Source: Anaerolineae bacterium
Lineage (GTDB): Bacteria > Chloroflexota > Anaerolineae > Promineifilales > Promineifilaceae
Direction: 5' to 3'
DNA length: 32,526 bases
NCBI GenBank assembly: GCA_024762395.1
Contig: JANTHP010000011.1
Coordinates: 1-32,526, forward strand
Part shown: piece by piece, positions 22,469 to 30,082 of the stretch
How the letters are laid out: every line of letters begins with the position of its first letter
How positions within the stretch are numbered: position 1 is the first letter of the stretch
The notes under the pieces: model-generated
Database searches by the model: none
Seen by the model: only the letters and a program-made list of their open reading frames with translations
What the model was told of the DNA's origin: nothing
Program-made: the position numbers and the translations under genes

Positions 22469-23728
22469 ATGGTTGAGCAAGGGAAGCCAACGAATGCAGC
22501 AGATTTGCCTCGCTTATCGGATTTGGCGGACCCGGTTGAAGATGTTTTAACCGAAAGCCTCACCCATAAAGTGATGTTGGCGTTTCATGCGCCGGCGCAT
22601 TGGCCCGTCTGGGCGGTGGCGTTGTGGGGGGTGGGATTGGCTGGTTTAGCGGCTCTGCCCTGGATTTGGCTGGTTAACGGCCGTTCCGCGGCCTTCATTG
22701 CTGTTTTCCTGATCCTGTTTATGATGGGAGATACGGCCGTACTCATCACCTTACCCCAAAAACACCTCTCCTTTGGCCCCTGGAAAGCCCAATTGTTCAC
22801 CTTAGCCATTCCCCGCACACTGGCCGCGCTGGGATTAAGCGCCGTCGGCTGGCAGTTTGGCTGGCAGTGGGGGCTGATACTATTCGGCATTGTGCAGCTT
22901 GCCGGAACCGCCGCCTTCATTTGGGGCGCAGTTATCGAGCCATTCCGCCTCAAGTTAAGCGAATACCACCTCTTCACCGACAGACTTCCTGCCGACACGC
23001 CGCCTATCCGGCTGTTACACATCACCGACTTGCATGTGGAACGATTGACCAGGCGGGAACAGGCTGTCTTGCGGCTCATGGACGAAGCTCAAGCCGATCT
23101 TATTGTAATAACAGGCGATTATGTTAATCTCTCGTTCAATCGAGACCCCAAGACCCACGCCCAGGTGCGGCTGCTGCTGCGCCAGTTGTCAGCGCCGTAT
23201 GGCGTTTACGCCACGCTGGGCAGCCCGCCGGTAGATTTACGGGAAGAAATTGTGCCTATTTTTGATGATTTACCCATTCATTTGCTGCGGCAAGATTGGA
23301 TGCAGGTGAACCTGGGGGATGGCAGGCGCCTGGTTCTGGTGGGAATGGACTGCACGCATCATTTACCCACAGATCAGGCGCGATTGGCAAATTTAATGAC
23401 CGCCGCGCCCAATGGCGACCCGCAAATTTTGTTGTACCATTCGCCGGAATTGATGCCGGAGGCAACTGAACACGGTATAGATCTCTATCTATGCGGTCAT
23501 ACGCATGGGGGGCAGGTACGTTTGCCCATCATCGGGCCGCTCTTGACCAGTTCTCAGTTGGGGCGGAAATATGTGATGGGGTTGTATCGAAACGGCCGTA
23601 CCCACCTCTACGTCAGCCGCGGCATTGGCCTGGAAGGATTGAGCGCCCCTCGCGTCCGCTTCCTGGCTCCCCCCGAAATGACCCTGATTACACTGATACC
23701 AAAAGCTAGAGTTAAGAGCGAGAGCTAG
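22469..23728 (+). CDS. Membrane-associated metallophosphoesterase (YkuE-like)
   Basis: 419 residues from ATG 22469, chosen because GGAG lies 8 bases upstream; an in-frame TTG 22 codons earlier lies in repeat-like DNA. The N-terminal third has four hydrophobic helices (for example PVWAVALWGVGLAGLAALPWIWLV and LAALGLSAVGWQFGWQWGLILFGIVQLAG). A calcineurin-like phosphoesterase domain follows: LLHITDLHVERL (metal-binding DxH), LIVITGDYVN, and the late LYLCGHTHGGQVRLP (GHxH). An internal difference is LGSPPV where relatives usually have GNHD, so one metal ligand (the GNH[DE] motif) appears missing. Relatives such as YkuE or LpxG-type enzymes act on lipids or other phosphoesters at the membrane; the substrate here is unknown. 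The last residues and TAG stop lie in a repeat hairpin. Confidence 0.85.
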   Translation: MVEQGKPTNAADLPRLSDLADPVEDVLTESLTHKVMLAFHAPAHWPVWAVALWGVGLAGLAALPWIWLVNGRSAAFIAVFLILFMMGDTAVLITLPQKHLSFGPWKAQLFTLAIPRTLAALGLSAVGWQFGWQWGLILFGIVQLAGTAAFIWGAVIEPFRLKLSEYHLFTDRLPADTPPIRLLHITDLHVERLTRREQAVLRLMDEAQADLIVITGDYVNLSFNRDPKTHAQVRLLLRQLSAPYGVYATLGSPPVDLREEIVPIFDDLPIHLLRQDWMQVNLGDGRRLVLVGMDCTHHLPTDQARLANLMTAAPNGDPQILLYHSPELMPEATEHGIDLYLCGHTHGGQVRLPIIGPLLTSSQLGRKYVMGLYRNGRTHLYVSRGIGLEGLSAPRVRFLAPPEMTLITLIPKARVKSES

Positions 23729-23762
23729 AGGAAAAAAGTCGATCTTCCTCTCGCTCTAGCTC
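23716..23762. repeat. GAGCTAGAGG hairpin between convergent genes
   Basis: GAGCGAGAGCTAGAGGAA (23716-23733) pairs with TTCCTCTCGCTCTAGCTC (23745-23762), 16 of 18 positions. The stop codon of the metallophosphoesterase gene (TAG, 23726-23728) is inside the left arm. The same family lies between another convergent pair at 31346-31402. A bidirectional terminator role is plausible. Confidence 0.75.
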
Positions 23763-23776
23763 ATTCCTCTATCTCT

Positions 23777-24796
23777 CTACTCTATCTCTCTGCCAACAGC
23801 CCGAGCAATCGCCTTCATTTCCTGCACAAGTTGGGCAAATCGCTTCGGCTTTAATGATTGGAGACCGTCAGACAGCGCTTCGGCCGGATGCGGGTGTACT
23901 TCGATGATGAGACCATCGGCGCCGGCGGCAACGCTGGCCTTGGCCGCCGCCGCCACATACTCCCATTTCCCCGTCGCGTGGCTGGGGTCGGCAATCACCG
24001 GCAGGTGGGACAGATGTTTGGCAACGGGGATGGCGTTAATATCAAACGTGTTGCGCGTGTACGTCTCAAAGGTGCGGATACCGCGTTCGCACAACATAAC
24101 CCGGTTGTTACCATGACTTAAAATATATTCAGCCGACATCAACCATTCTTCGATAAGGCTGCTCATTCCCCGCTTAAGCAAAACCGGATGCTGCGATCTT
24201 CCCACCGCATGCAGCAGCGCATAATTTTGCATATTGCGCGCCCCAATCTGCAAAATATCGGCATATTCGCATACCAAAGGCACCAGCGCCGGTTCCATTA
24301 CCTCGGTGATGACGGGAAGCCCCGTCTCTTCACGCGCTTCAGCCAGGTATTTTAGCCCCTCTTCGCCCAGCCCCTGGAAGGAGTACGGGGATGAGCGCGG
24401 CTTAAAGGCGCCGCCGCGCAAAATATGCGCCCCGGCCTCTTTGACGGCATGGGCTGTTTCCAGAATTTGGCTGCGGCTTTCGACAGAACAGGGGCCGGCC
24501 ATGAGTACCAGCTCTTTGCCGCCCACGCTGTGCGGCCCTAACGGGAATACGGTATCTTCCGGGTTGAATTCGCGGCTGGCGATTTTGAATGGTTTGAGGA
24601 CGGGGACAACCCGCTCTACGCCAGGCATACGGGCGGCCTGATCTTTGTTGAGGGGACGGCCGTTACCCACAATCCCCACTATCGTCTTTTCCTCGCCCTC
24701 TGACAAATGAACTTGATAACCGGCATCTTCTGCCCAGGCGATCACGGTTGATTTTTCGCGCATAGAAGCATGCGCCTTCATTATCACAATCATCAT
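23777..24796 (-). CDS. aroF: 3-deoxy-7-phosphoheptulonate (DAHP) synthase
   Basis: First enzyme of the shikimate pathway, condensing phosphoenolpyruvate and erythrose 4-phosphate. 339 residues: an N-terminal ferredoxin-like regulatory domain (about 1-70; [21 protein letters not shown]) and the catalytic TIM barrel of the type I-beta/KDO8PS-like class. Barrel marks are [89 protein letters not shown] and [16 protein letters not shown], carrying the metal-binding Cys, His, Glu and Asp. The ferredoxin-like domain suggests feedback control by an aromatic amino acid, as in the Thermotoga enzyme. The gene is followed by a repeat hairpin and preceded by a 15-bp tandem repeat. Confidence 0.96.
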   Translation of the reverse strand: MMIVIMKAHASMREKSTVIAWAEDAGYQVHLSEGEEKTIVGIVGNGRPLNKDQAARMPGVERVVPVLKPFKIASREFNPEDTVFPLGPHSVGGKELVLMAGPCSVESRSQILETAHAVKEAGAHILRGGAFKPRSSPYSFQGLGEEGLKYLAEAREETGLPVITEVMEPALVPLVCEYADILQIGARNMQNYALLHAVGRSQHPVLLKRGMSSLIEEWLMSAEYILSHGNNRVMLCERGIRTFETYTRNTFDINAIPVAKHLSHLPVIADPSHATGKWEYVAAAAKASVAAGADGLIIEVHPHPAEALSDGLQSLKPKRFAQLVQEMKAIARAVGREIE

Positions 24797-24831
24797 TATG
24801 TTTTTTTACAGACCTCGTTTAGATTTTAACT

Positions 24832-24891
24832 GTCAGCGTTTCAGCTATCAGCATTTCAGATGGCAGCGTTTTAGATGTCAGCGTTTTAGCT
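24832..24891. repeat. Four tandem 15-bp repeats
   Basis: Four consecutive 15-base units of consensus GTCAGCGTTTTAGAT run without gaps (24832-24846, 24847-24861, 24862-24876, 24877-24891), with one to four differences each. They lie between the DAHP synthase gene and the gene for the hydrolase-like protein. Confidence 0.85.
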
Positions 24892-24909
24892 TGTAAACTG
24901 ACCGGCTGA

Positions 24910-25914
24910 TTATTGATTCTCCTCGATCCACTTTAGCAAATTAATGAGGAATTTACTGCTGAGTTTCTCGGTTTCTTCCAATCGGTGGGGGGGCTGGCTG
25001 CTTTGGAACAGGGTGTTTAGCTCCGTTTTATCGCCGCCAAGGGGGTGTCCGATATGGCGGACAAGCGCCAGAGGGCGGGGGGCAATGTGCGGTATCTGAC
25101 GATGCAGCATGTAGGTGTATGGGTTGCTGTTTTGGAAAATATGGGCCGGGTTAAAGCCGGCTTGCGCCCGGCCAATAGCAATAACGCCACGAATGGCATG
25201 AACGCCGGCAGCCAGCAGCAGCGCCAATCCGGCCGATAACGGCCGTCCAATAACAATGGGGGGATTGGGCAGCATTTGCGTTAAGTCGCCTACATCCTTG
25301 AAAATATCGTTGGGAGTCAGCCTGTGGGCGACGCTGGCATGCAAAAGGTAACGGAGGGGGTCAAGTCCATGCACTTCGTAACCGGCGTCGGCAATTCTGG
25401 TGCAAAGTATGTCATCGCGGCGGCTAAAGTTGCCATAACTGCCCAGGTAGATGACGGTGGGCGGGGTTAGATTGTCGCCAGCAGCGGTATAGTAGTAACT
25501 TTCCATGATGGAGCCTACACCAAGCGGCCACATGTTGATACGGCCGTAATCCGACATGGGAAACCCCAAAAACCCAAAATTAATTTTACCGAACCGTTCT
25601 TTCGCCCATTCTTTAATGGCGTAGAGGTCCAAGTCAAAATCATGATTACCGGGCAGCCCGTCGCTGTCGCCTGTCCCGCGTAAATCGAATACAAGATGGG
25701 CAATGCTGCCATCTGGGCCGTAAGAATTGACCTCTTGTCGGGCGCAGGTAATAACGCTGGATTTGGTGAGGGGGTATTTGGGAACCCACACACGCAGCAC
25801 GCGCAGCTCTTCATCGGACAAATTGGCCGGTTTGACCAATACACAATCCAGATAAAGGTCGTCATCGGTTAAAATGCCGAAGGGTTCTTCGATATAGTTT
25901 CCTGTTCGAGCCAT
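24910..25914 (-). CDS. Alpha/beta-hydrolase-like protein with degenerate nucleophile motifs
   Basis: 334 residues from the ATG at 25914 (AAGAGA just upstream). A more distal GTG at 25995 would translate an intergenic repeat and is rejected. The order of elements resembles an alpha/beta hydrolase: a FDLRGTGDSDG turn (about 77-87), a helix, then the strand-turn-helix INFGFLGFPMSDYG (111-124) where a nucleophile elbow GxSxG is expected, but Ser is replaced by Pro. A second similar turn, IVIGRPLSAGLALLLAAG (220-237), again has Pro at the nucleophile position. A late RHIGHPLGGD (286-295) could hold a His. It may be a non-catalytic or altered hydrolase. It lies downstream of the solute-binding protein gene. 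Function unknown. Confidence 0.75.
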   Translation of the reverse strand: MARTGNYIEEPFGILTDDDLYLDCVLVKPANLSDEELRVLRVWVPKYPLTKSSVITCARQEVNSYGPDGSIAHLVFDLRGTGDSDGLPGNHDFDLDLYAIKEWAKERFGKINFGFLGFPMSDYGRINMWPLGVGSIMESYYYTAAGDNLTPPTVIYLGSYGNFSRRDDILCTRIADAGYEVHGLDPLRYLLHASVAHRLTPNDIFKDVGDLTQMLPNPPIVIGRPLSAGLALLLAAGVHAIRGVIAIGRAQAGFNPAHIFQNSNPYTYMLHRQIPHIAPRPLALVRHIGHPLGGDKTELNTLFQSSQPPHRLEETEKLSSKFLINLLKWIEENQ

Positions 25915-25927
25915 GTTTTCTCTTGCG

Positions 25928-25984
25928 AGGGTTAGGGGATCGGGGAATTTTTGGGAATCCGTCTCCCAACCCCCTAATCCCCGC
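25928..25984 (-). repeat. GGGGATTAGGGG-type repeat in the leader of the hydrolase-like gene
   Basis: G-rich units (GGGATTAGGGGGTTGGGA on the minus strand) followed by loosely complementary C-rich units form an imperfect dyad. It fills the gap between the solute-binding-protein stop and the ATG at 25914. A similar GATTGGGGGATT dyad lies at 28519-28560. Confidence 0.6.
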
Positions 25985-25987
25985 CCC

Positions 25988-27541
25988 TTATTCATTATAG
26001 GCGTAGTTGGGGATCAAGTCTATAAATCTTTTGTGCATTTCGACCAGAGTTTCGGCGGGAGTGAAATAGCCGCTTAACATCTCCTGAAGGATAACGGACA
26101 GTGTAAGTTCTTCGTAAAGGGAGGTAACCAGCGCTCCTTGCCCTTGTTCAAATCCCCAGCGGCTGGCTATGGCGACGGAATCGCGCAGCTCCATGATGAG
26201 GTCGTCGCCATAAATGTCTTGCAGGCTGGGGGCGCTGGGGCCTAAGGGCCGGGTTCCCCAGGCGTCTATGAATTGGCGCGGCTGCCCGTCCGCGCCCCAG
26301 CGCATGGGGATTTTGCGCTCTGATTCGACGGCCAGCCAGGTCGGGTAGCCTTCGTTGAACCAGTAGCGGGCAAAGGCAACGGCCGTTTCCCTGTCAGCCG
26401 CCGTCGTTATCCCCAAAACCATCATCTCGCCTAAATTAGCGGGCTGGGCAGCGGGGCCGCTGCCGCTGATGCGGGTGAGGATACCGCTGTTTTGCGCCAG
26501 AAAGCCCGGATCGGCGGCGCACTGCCGGCATGTGGGCTGTGCGGCGTCATCCAATCCGGCCAATTGGAGCAAAACGGTCGGCGAACTCATAATCAGCCCC
26601 GTCCGTCCGGCCAAATACGCATTGCGAACGCTGACATCGGTCTGGACGCCAGTGGGGCTGTAATTGTGAACAATCGTGTAATAAAAATCTAACGCTTCCT
26701 GGCAGGCCGGCTCCAAAATCAACACTTCCCCTTTCTCGTCAATCAACTGGCAGCCGTTGGCGGCGGCAATTTGCTCAAATGCCTGATGCGTGGTGGTCAG
26801 ATTGGATTCTGTGGGGATGACAAAGCCGGAAATGAGCGCTTCTGTGTTGGAAATGGTTTGCGCCATCGTTAACATGGCTTCGTAATTGTCAGGCGGAGCC
26901 AGCCCCATCTCTTGCGCCCAATCGGCCCGGTAGATGACAAGCTGCGGATAGCCGTCACTGGGAATGGCGGCGAAGGCCCCGTTTTGGGTTACGGCTTGCA
27001 GCGCGGCGGGGTTGAAGGTGTCACGGCCGATTTCGTCAATAGCGGCAGCGGTAACGGCCGTATCCAAAATCCCCCGTTCGGCCCAGCCCATTGTGTACTC
27101 AATCGGGTGCAGCACAATATCGGGCAGGGGAACAGCGTCGGAGATGACGGCCGTTTCCATCAATTTTGGCAGTAAATTAGGAGCAACCAGCATAAGCTCC
27201 ACATCAATCTGGCTGGCCTGGCTGAACTCGGCGACCATTTGGTTGAGCATTTGGGCGTGTTCCGGCGACGTTTCGTTAATCCAGACGGTGAGGGTGGGGT
27301 TTGGCCCGGCTGTGGTGGGGATGGGTTGGGGGGCGGTCGCTGCCATCCCCGATGGCGCGGCAATTACCACAGGTTCCAGTGTAGGCGTTGGCGCAGCTTG
27401 TGCCTGGGCTGTAGCTGCTAGTTCACGCGGTGTTGGCTGGCAAGATGCGCCAATAATAATCAATAACAAAGGGAGTAAAGTCACTGGCAGGATAGAAAAA
27501 TAATGCTCTCGTTTTCGATTACGCTGTGTCACCCTATTCAC
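25988..27541 (-). CDS. Extracellular solute-binding lipoprotein (family 1) of an ABC importer
   Basis: 517 residues. The lipoprotein signal has a basic start (RNRKR), a hydrophobic core (ILPVTLLPLLLIIIG) and lipobox IGASC with Cys34 as the lipidation site. A Thr/Pro/Ala-rich linker (about 36-85) follows. The binding domain begins PNPTLTVWINETSPEHAQMLNQMVAEFSQASQIDVEL, the family 1 (MalE-like) opening, and includes AIPSDGYPQLVIYRADWAQEMGL and late YLAGRTGLIMSS segments. It should deliver a sugar-like ligand to a permease; the nearest candidates are the MalF/MalG-like permeases at 9441-11231. The GTG start lies four bases after the coaX stop in a repeat that also supplies AAGGGG. The ligand is unknown. 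Confidence 0.9.
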   Translation of the reverse strand: MNRVTQRNRKREHYFSILPVTLLPLLLIIIGASCQPTPRELAATAQAQAAPTPTLEPVVIAAPSGMAATAPQPIPTTAGPNPTLTVWINETSPEHAQMLNQMVAEFSQASQIDVELMLVAPNLLPKLMETAVISDAVPLPDIVLHPIEYTMGWAERGILDTAVTAAAIDEIGRDTFNPAALQAVTQNGAFAAIPSDGYPQLVIYRADWAQEMGLAPPDNYEAMLTMAQTISNTEALISGFVIPTESNLTTTHQAFEQIAAANGCQLIDEKGEVLILEPACQEALDFYYTIVHNYSPTGVQTDVSVRNAYLAGRTGLIMSSPTVLLQLAGLDDAAQPTCRQCAADPGFLAQNSGILTRISGSGPAAQPANLGEMMVLGITTAADRETAVAFARYWFNEGYPTWLAVESERKIPMRWGADGQPRQFIDAWGTRPLGPSAPSLQDIYGDDLIMELRDSVAIASRWGFEQGQGALVTSLYEELTLSVILQEMLSGYFTPAETLVEMHKRFIDLIPNYAYNE

Positions 27542-27545
27542 CTCT

Positions 27546-28319
27546 TCACCCCTTCACCCGTTCATAAATCACCCGCAGCCCGGCCAAAGTCAACCAGGGA
27601 TCGGCCAGGTCAATCACATCGGTATGACTGGCAATCAAATGAATCAGCCCGCCCGTCCCCAAGACGCGAACCGGCTGCTCATGGTCGGGATGTTCGGTAC
27701 GCAGCCGGGCGACAATGCCTTCGCATAAACTGACATAACCGTACACCAATCCCGATTGCATGGCGTGAATGGTATTGCGGCCAATAACGCTGGGAGGCGC
27801 GGCTAATGCAACTTGCCCCAATTTTGCGGCGCGGCTGGCCAGTGCATCGGCCGTTAACTGCAATCCGGGGGCAATAACGCCGCCTACCAGCTCGCCCGCC
27901 GCCGAAACAACGTCAAATTTGGTAGCCGTGCCCATGTCAACAACAATGCTGGGGCCGGGATACAGCGCATGAGCGGCCGCAGCGTTGACGATGCGGTCCA
28001 TGCCAACCTGGGCCGGGTTATGGGTGGCGACGCGGATGCCTAAATCCAGGTGCAGCCCTACTTCCAGCGGTTCATGGGCCAGATACTGCTGGCAGGCGCG
28101 GCTGAAAACGGCCGTCAGGTTGGGAACAACGCTGGAAAGGATGATGTGGGTAACGGCCGTACCCAACCCCGCGTCATGCAACAGCCCCTTGAGAACCAAT
28201 CCATACTCATCGCTGGTCTTCTCGTGAACCGTCAACAGCCGCCACTGCCGCTGCCATTCACGGCCGTTGCAAATGCCCAACGTGATGTTCGTATTGCCAA
28301 TATCAATCGCTAATAACAT
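27546..28319 (-). CDS. coaX: Type III pantothenate kinase
   Basis: CoaX catalyses ATP-dependent phosphorylation of pantothenate, the first step of CoA synthesis, and is not feedback-inhibited by CoA, unlike CoaA. ASKHA-fold marks are MLLAIDIGNTNITLGI at the start, the phosphate motif, then VGMDRIVNAAAAHAL and PSIVVDMGTATKFDVV, PGLQLTADALASRAAKL and LVYGYVSL. 257 residues from ATG 28319, chosen because it gives the canonical N-terminus; a more distal start adds eight non-conserved residues. The last four codons (RVKG) and the TGA stop are written in GGTGA repeat units, which continue into the start of the solute-binding-protein gene. panB of the same pathway lies 0.8 kb away on the other strand. 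Confidence 0.95.
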   Translation of the reverse strand: MLLAIDIGNTNITLGICNGREWQRQWRLLTVHEKTSDEYGLVLKGLLHDAGLGTAVTHIILSSVVPNLTAVFSRACQQYLAHEPLEVGLHLDLGIRVATHNPAQVGMDRIVNAAAAHALYPGPSIVVDMGTATKFDVVSAAGELVGGVIAPGLQLTADALASRAAKLGQVALAAPPSVIGRNTIHAMQSGLVYGYVSLCEGIVARLRTEHPDHEQPVRVLGTGGLIHLIASHTDVIDLADPWLTLAGLRVIYERVKG

Positions 28320-28394
28320 GAATGTTGATTGTATAAGGCACATGAGTTAGCGACAAGCTAGCAGGCTATCGGAAAAGTCTAAGAAACATTGATT

Positions 28395-28477
28395 GGACAC
28401 GGATTAACACAGATAAACACGGATTTTCAAGTCAAAAATATCAAAAAATCTGTGTTTATCCGTGAAATCCGTGTTCC
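28395..28477. repeat. ACACGGATTAACACAGATAA hairpin repeat
   Basis: 28395-28427 (GGACACGGATTAACACAGAT onward) pairs imperfectly with 28443-28477 (AATCTGTGTTTATCCGTGAA onward). Together with the next dyad it fills most of the 313-base gap between coaX and the MazG-like gene. The rest of that gap holds only the leader of the MazG-like gene. Confidence 0.75.
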
Positions 28478-28510
28478 ATTATTCTTTCTCCGACAAGCTG
28501 CGAGAAATCG

Positions 28511-28563
28511 TTAGTGGGGATTGGGGGATTTTTTGATTTTTATCCCTTAATCCCCCAATCTCC
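28511..28563. repeat. GATTGGGGGATT dyad
   Basis: GATTGGGGGATT (28519-28530) is the perfect complement of AATCCCCCAATC (28549-28560), flanked by further G- and C-rich units. It is related to the repeat at 25928-25984. Confidence 0.7.
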
Positions 28564-28632
28564 GCTTTCTGCTTTTTCACAGATAACCAATGTGCTACAC
28601 TGGCTGCTCAAAAATCTTATCCCAGAGGCATT

Positions 28633-28968
28633 ATGACAGACCTGACATTAAAACAGATTCAAGAAACAGTTGACGAATGGATTCAGACGATTGGCGTGCG
28701 CTATTATTCGGAATTGACGAATACGGCCGTTCTCATGGAAGAAGTCGGCGAAGTAGCGCGGCTCATGGCCCGGCTGTACGGCGACCAAAGCTTCAAAAAA
28801 GGGGCCGCCCCCTACGACCTGGCCGACGAAATGGCCGACGTCCTCTTCGTCCTCGTCTGCCTGGCTAACCAGACCGGCATAGACTTAACCGCCGCCTTCC
28901 AGAAAAACATGAACAAAAAAACCGGCCGCGACAAAGAACGCCACGCCAACAACCCCAAACTCCGGTAA
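28633..28968 (+). CDS. MazG-like nucleotide pyrophosphohydrolase
   Basis: A single-domain all-alpha NTP pyrophosphohydrolase of 111 residues, the size of MazG-like or dUTPase-like (iMazG) proteins rather than two-domain MazG. The Mg-binding motif is visible: LMEEVGEVARL (Glu36, Glu37, Glu40) and, after a turn, LADEMADVLFVLVCLAN (Glu66, Asp69). It should hydrolyse nucleoside triphosphates to monophosphates and pyrophosphate, a house-cleaning role; the preferred nucleotide is unknown. AGAGG lies 6 bases upstream of the ATG. Adjacent genes do not suggest an operon, as panB has its own promoter-like sequence. Confidence 0.9.
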   Translation: MTDLTLKQIQETVDEWIQTIGVRYYSELTNTAVLMEEVGEVARLMARLYGDQSFKKGAAPYDLADEMADVLFVLVCLANQTGIDLTAAFQKNMNKKTGRDKERHANNPKLR

Positions 28969-29082
28969 GCCTGATGAAACAGTGACATTTATCACTTGAT
29001 CCCGCCCCTGTTTCGAGCTACATTTTATTATGCGATTCATCCCCAAAAGATTGAATCATAAGCAAAATTCCCATTAACGGTT

Positions 29083-29112
29083 TTGAAAACTCACAAAACA
29101 AAGCCATATAGT
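29083..29112 (+). promoter_or_regulatory. Likely sigma-70-type promoter of panB
   Basis: TTGAAA and TATAGT are separated by 18 bases. A start about 7 bases later would give a leader of about 17 bases containing GGAGGT and ending at ATG 29136. This is the best promoter match I found in the window. Confidence 0.55.
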
Positions 29113-29135
29113 TTCTTTTAACAACGGAGGTTTCG

Positions 29136-30008
29136 ATGTCAGAGCGTAAAAAAGTGCTGCTCCCCACACTATTCAAAAAAGTTGAAAAAGGGGAGCCTAT
29201 TACCTGGCTGACCTGCTATGATTATCCCACGGCCTATTTTCAGGAACAGGCCGGCGTTGATATGATTCTGGTCGGCGACAGCCTGGGCATGACGATGCTG
29301 GGCTATGACAGCACGCTGCCGGTGACGATGAATGATATGATCCGGCACACGCAAGCCGTACGGCGCGGCTCGCCCAACGCTTTTCTGGTCGGGGATATGC
29401 CGTATATGAGTTACCAGGCAAGTTCAGAAACGGCCGTTCTCAATGCCGGACGATTCATGGCCGAAGCCGCTTGCGACGCCATCAAACTCGAAGGCGGGGC
29501 CGAAATGGCCGACCGCATCGCCGCCATCACCGCCGCCGGCATCCCCGCCATCGGTCACCTGGGCCTCACCCCGCAAAGCGTCAGCTCCCTCGGCGGCTTC
29601 CGTCTGCAAGGCAAAGGTGCGCTCCAAGCCAAGAAAATCATAGACGACGCTAAAGCCCTCGAAGAAGCCGGAGCCTTCGCCATTTTGCTGGAACTGGTTC
29701 CCGACCGCGTCTGCCAAATCATCACCGAGCGCGCCGAAAACTGCATCATCATGAGCCTCGGCTCCGGTCCCCACGCCCACGGGCAGCTCCTCATCTATCA
29801 CGACTTATTCGGCCTTTACCCCAAATTCACCCCGAAAATGGCTAAAGTCTACGGCAACGCCGGCGAAGTCATCCTCAACGGCCTCACCCAATACGTCCAC
29901 GAAGTCCAAAACAAAGAATTCCCCGAACGCAGCCACTACTTTGGCATGAAAAACGCTGAGTATGACGAACTGGTGAAGTTACTCGAAGAAGAAGATAAAC
30001 CGTTTTAA
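29136..30008 (+). CDS. panB: 3-methyl-2-oxobutanoate hydroxymethyltransferase (ketopantoate hydroxymethyltransferase)
   Basis: PanB makes ketopantoate from 2-ketoisovalerate and methylene-tetrahydrofolate, the first committed step of pantothenate synthesis. The TIM-barrel signatures are intact: ILVGDSLGMTMLGYDSTLPVT (metal ligand Asp48), LVGDMPYMSYQ (Asp87), AIKLEGG (Lys117, Glu119), IPAIGHLGLTPQSV (about 135-148) and ILLELVPDRV with the catalytic Glu185. The protein is 290 residues, slightly longer than E. coli PanB (264), mainly at the C-terminus (KLLEEEDKPF). It has a perfect GGAGGT ribosome-binding site five bases before the ATG. The folate one-carbon donor links it to the pabB-pabC gene in this window. 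panC, panD and panE are not seen. Confidence 0.97.
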   Translation: MSERKKVLLPTLFKKVEKGEPITWLTCYDYPTAYFQEQAGVDMILVGDSLGMTMLGYDSTLPVTMNDMIRHTQAVRRGSPNAFLVGDMPYMSYQASSETAVLNAGRFMAEAACDAIKLEGGAEMADRIAAITAAGIPAIGHLGLTPQSVSSLGGFRLQGKGALQAKKIIDDAKALEEAGAFAILLELVPDRVCQIITERAENCIIMSLGSGPHAHGQLLIYHDLFGLYPKFTPKMAKVYGNAGEVILNGLTQYVHEVQNKEFPERSHYFGMKNAEYDELVKLLEEEDKPF

Positions 30009-30082
30009 GTTGCGAAGTGGCGAGGCAGCGAAATGACCTCGCCCCCCGCCGCCTCGCCGCTCCCTGCATGGAGATTCCTGCT

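Noticed and set aside
25915-25995. Upstream start for the hydrolase-like protein
   Set aside because: The extra 27 codons come from a G-rich repeat and overlap the preceding gene's stop; ATG 25914 has a better leader.
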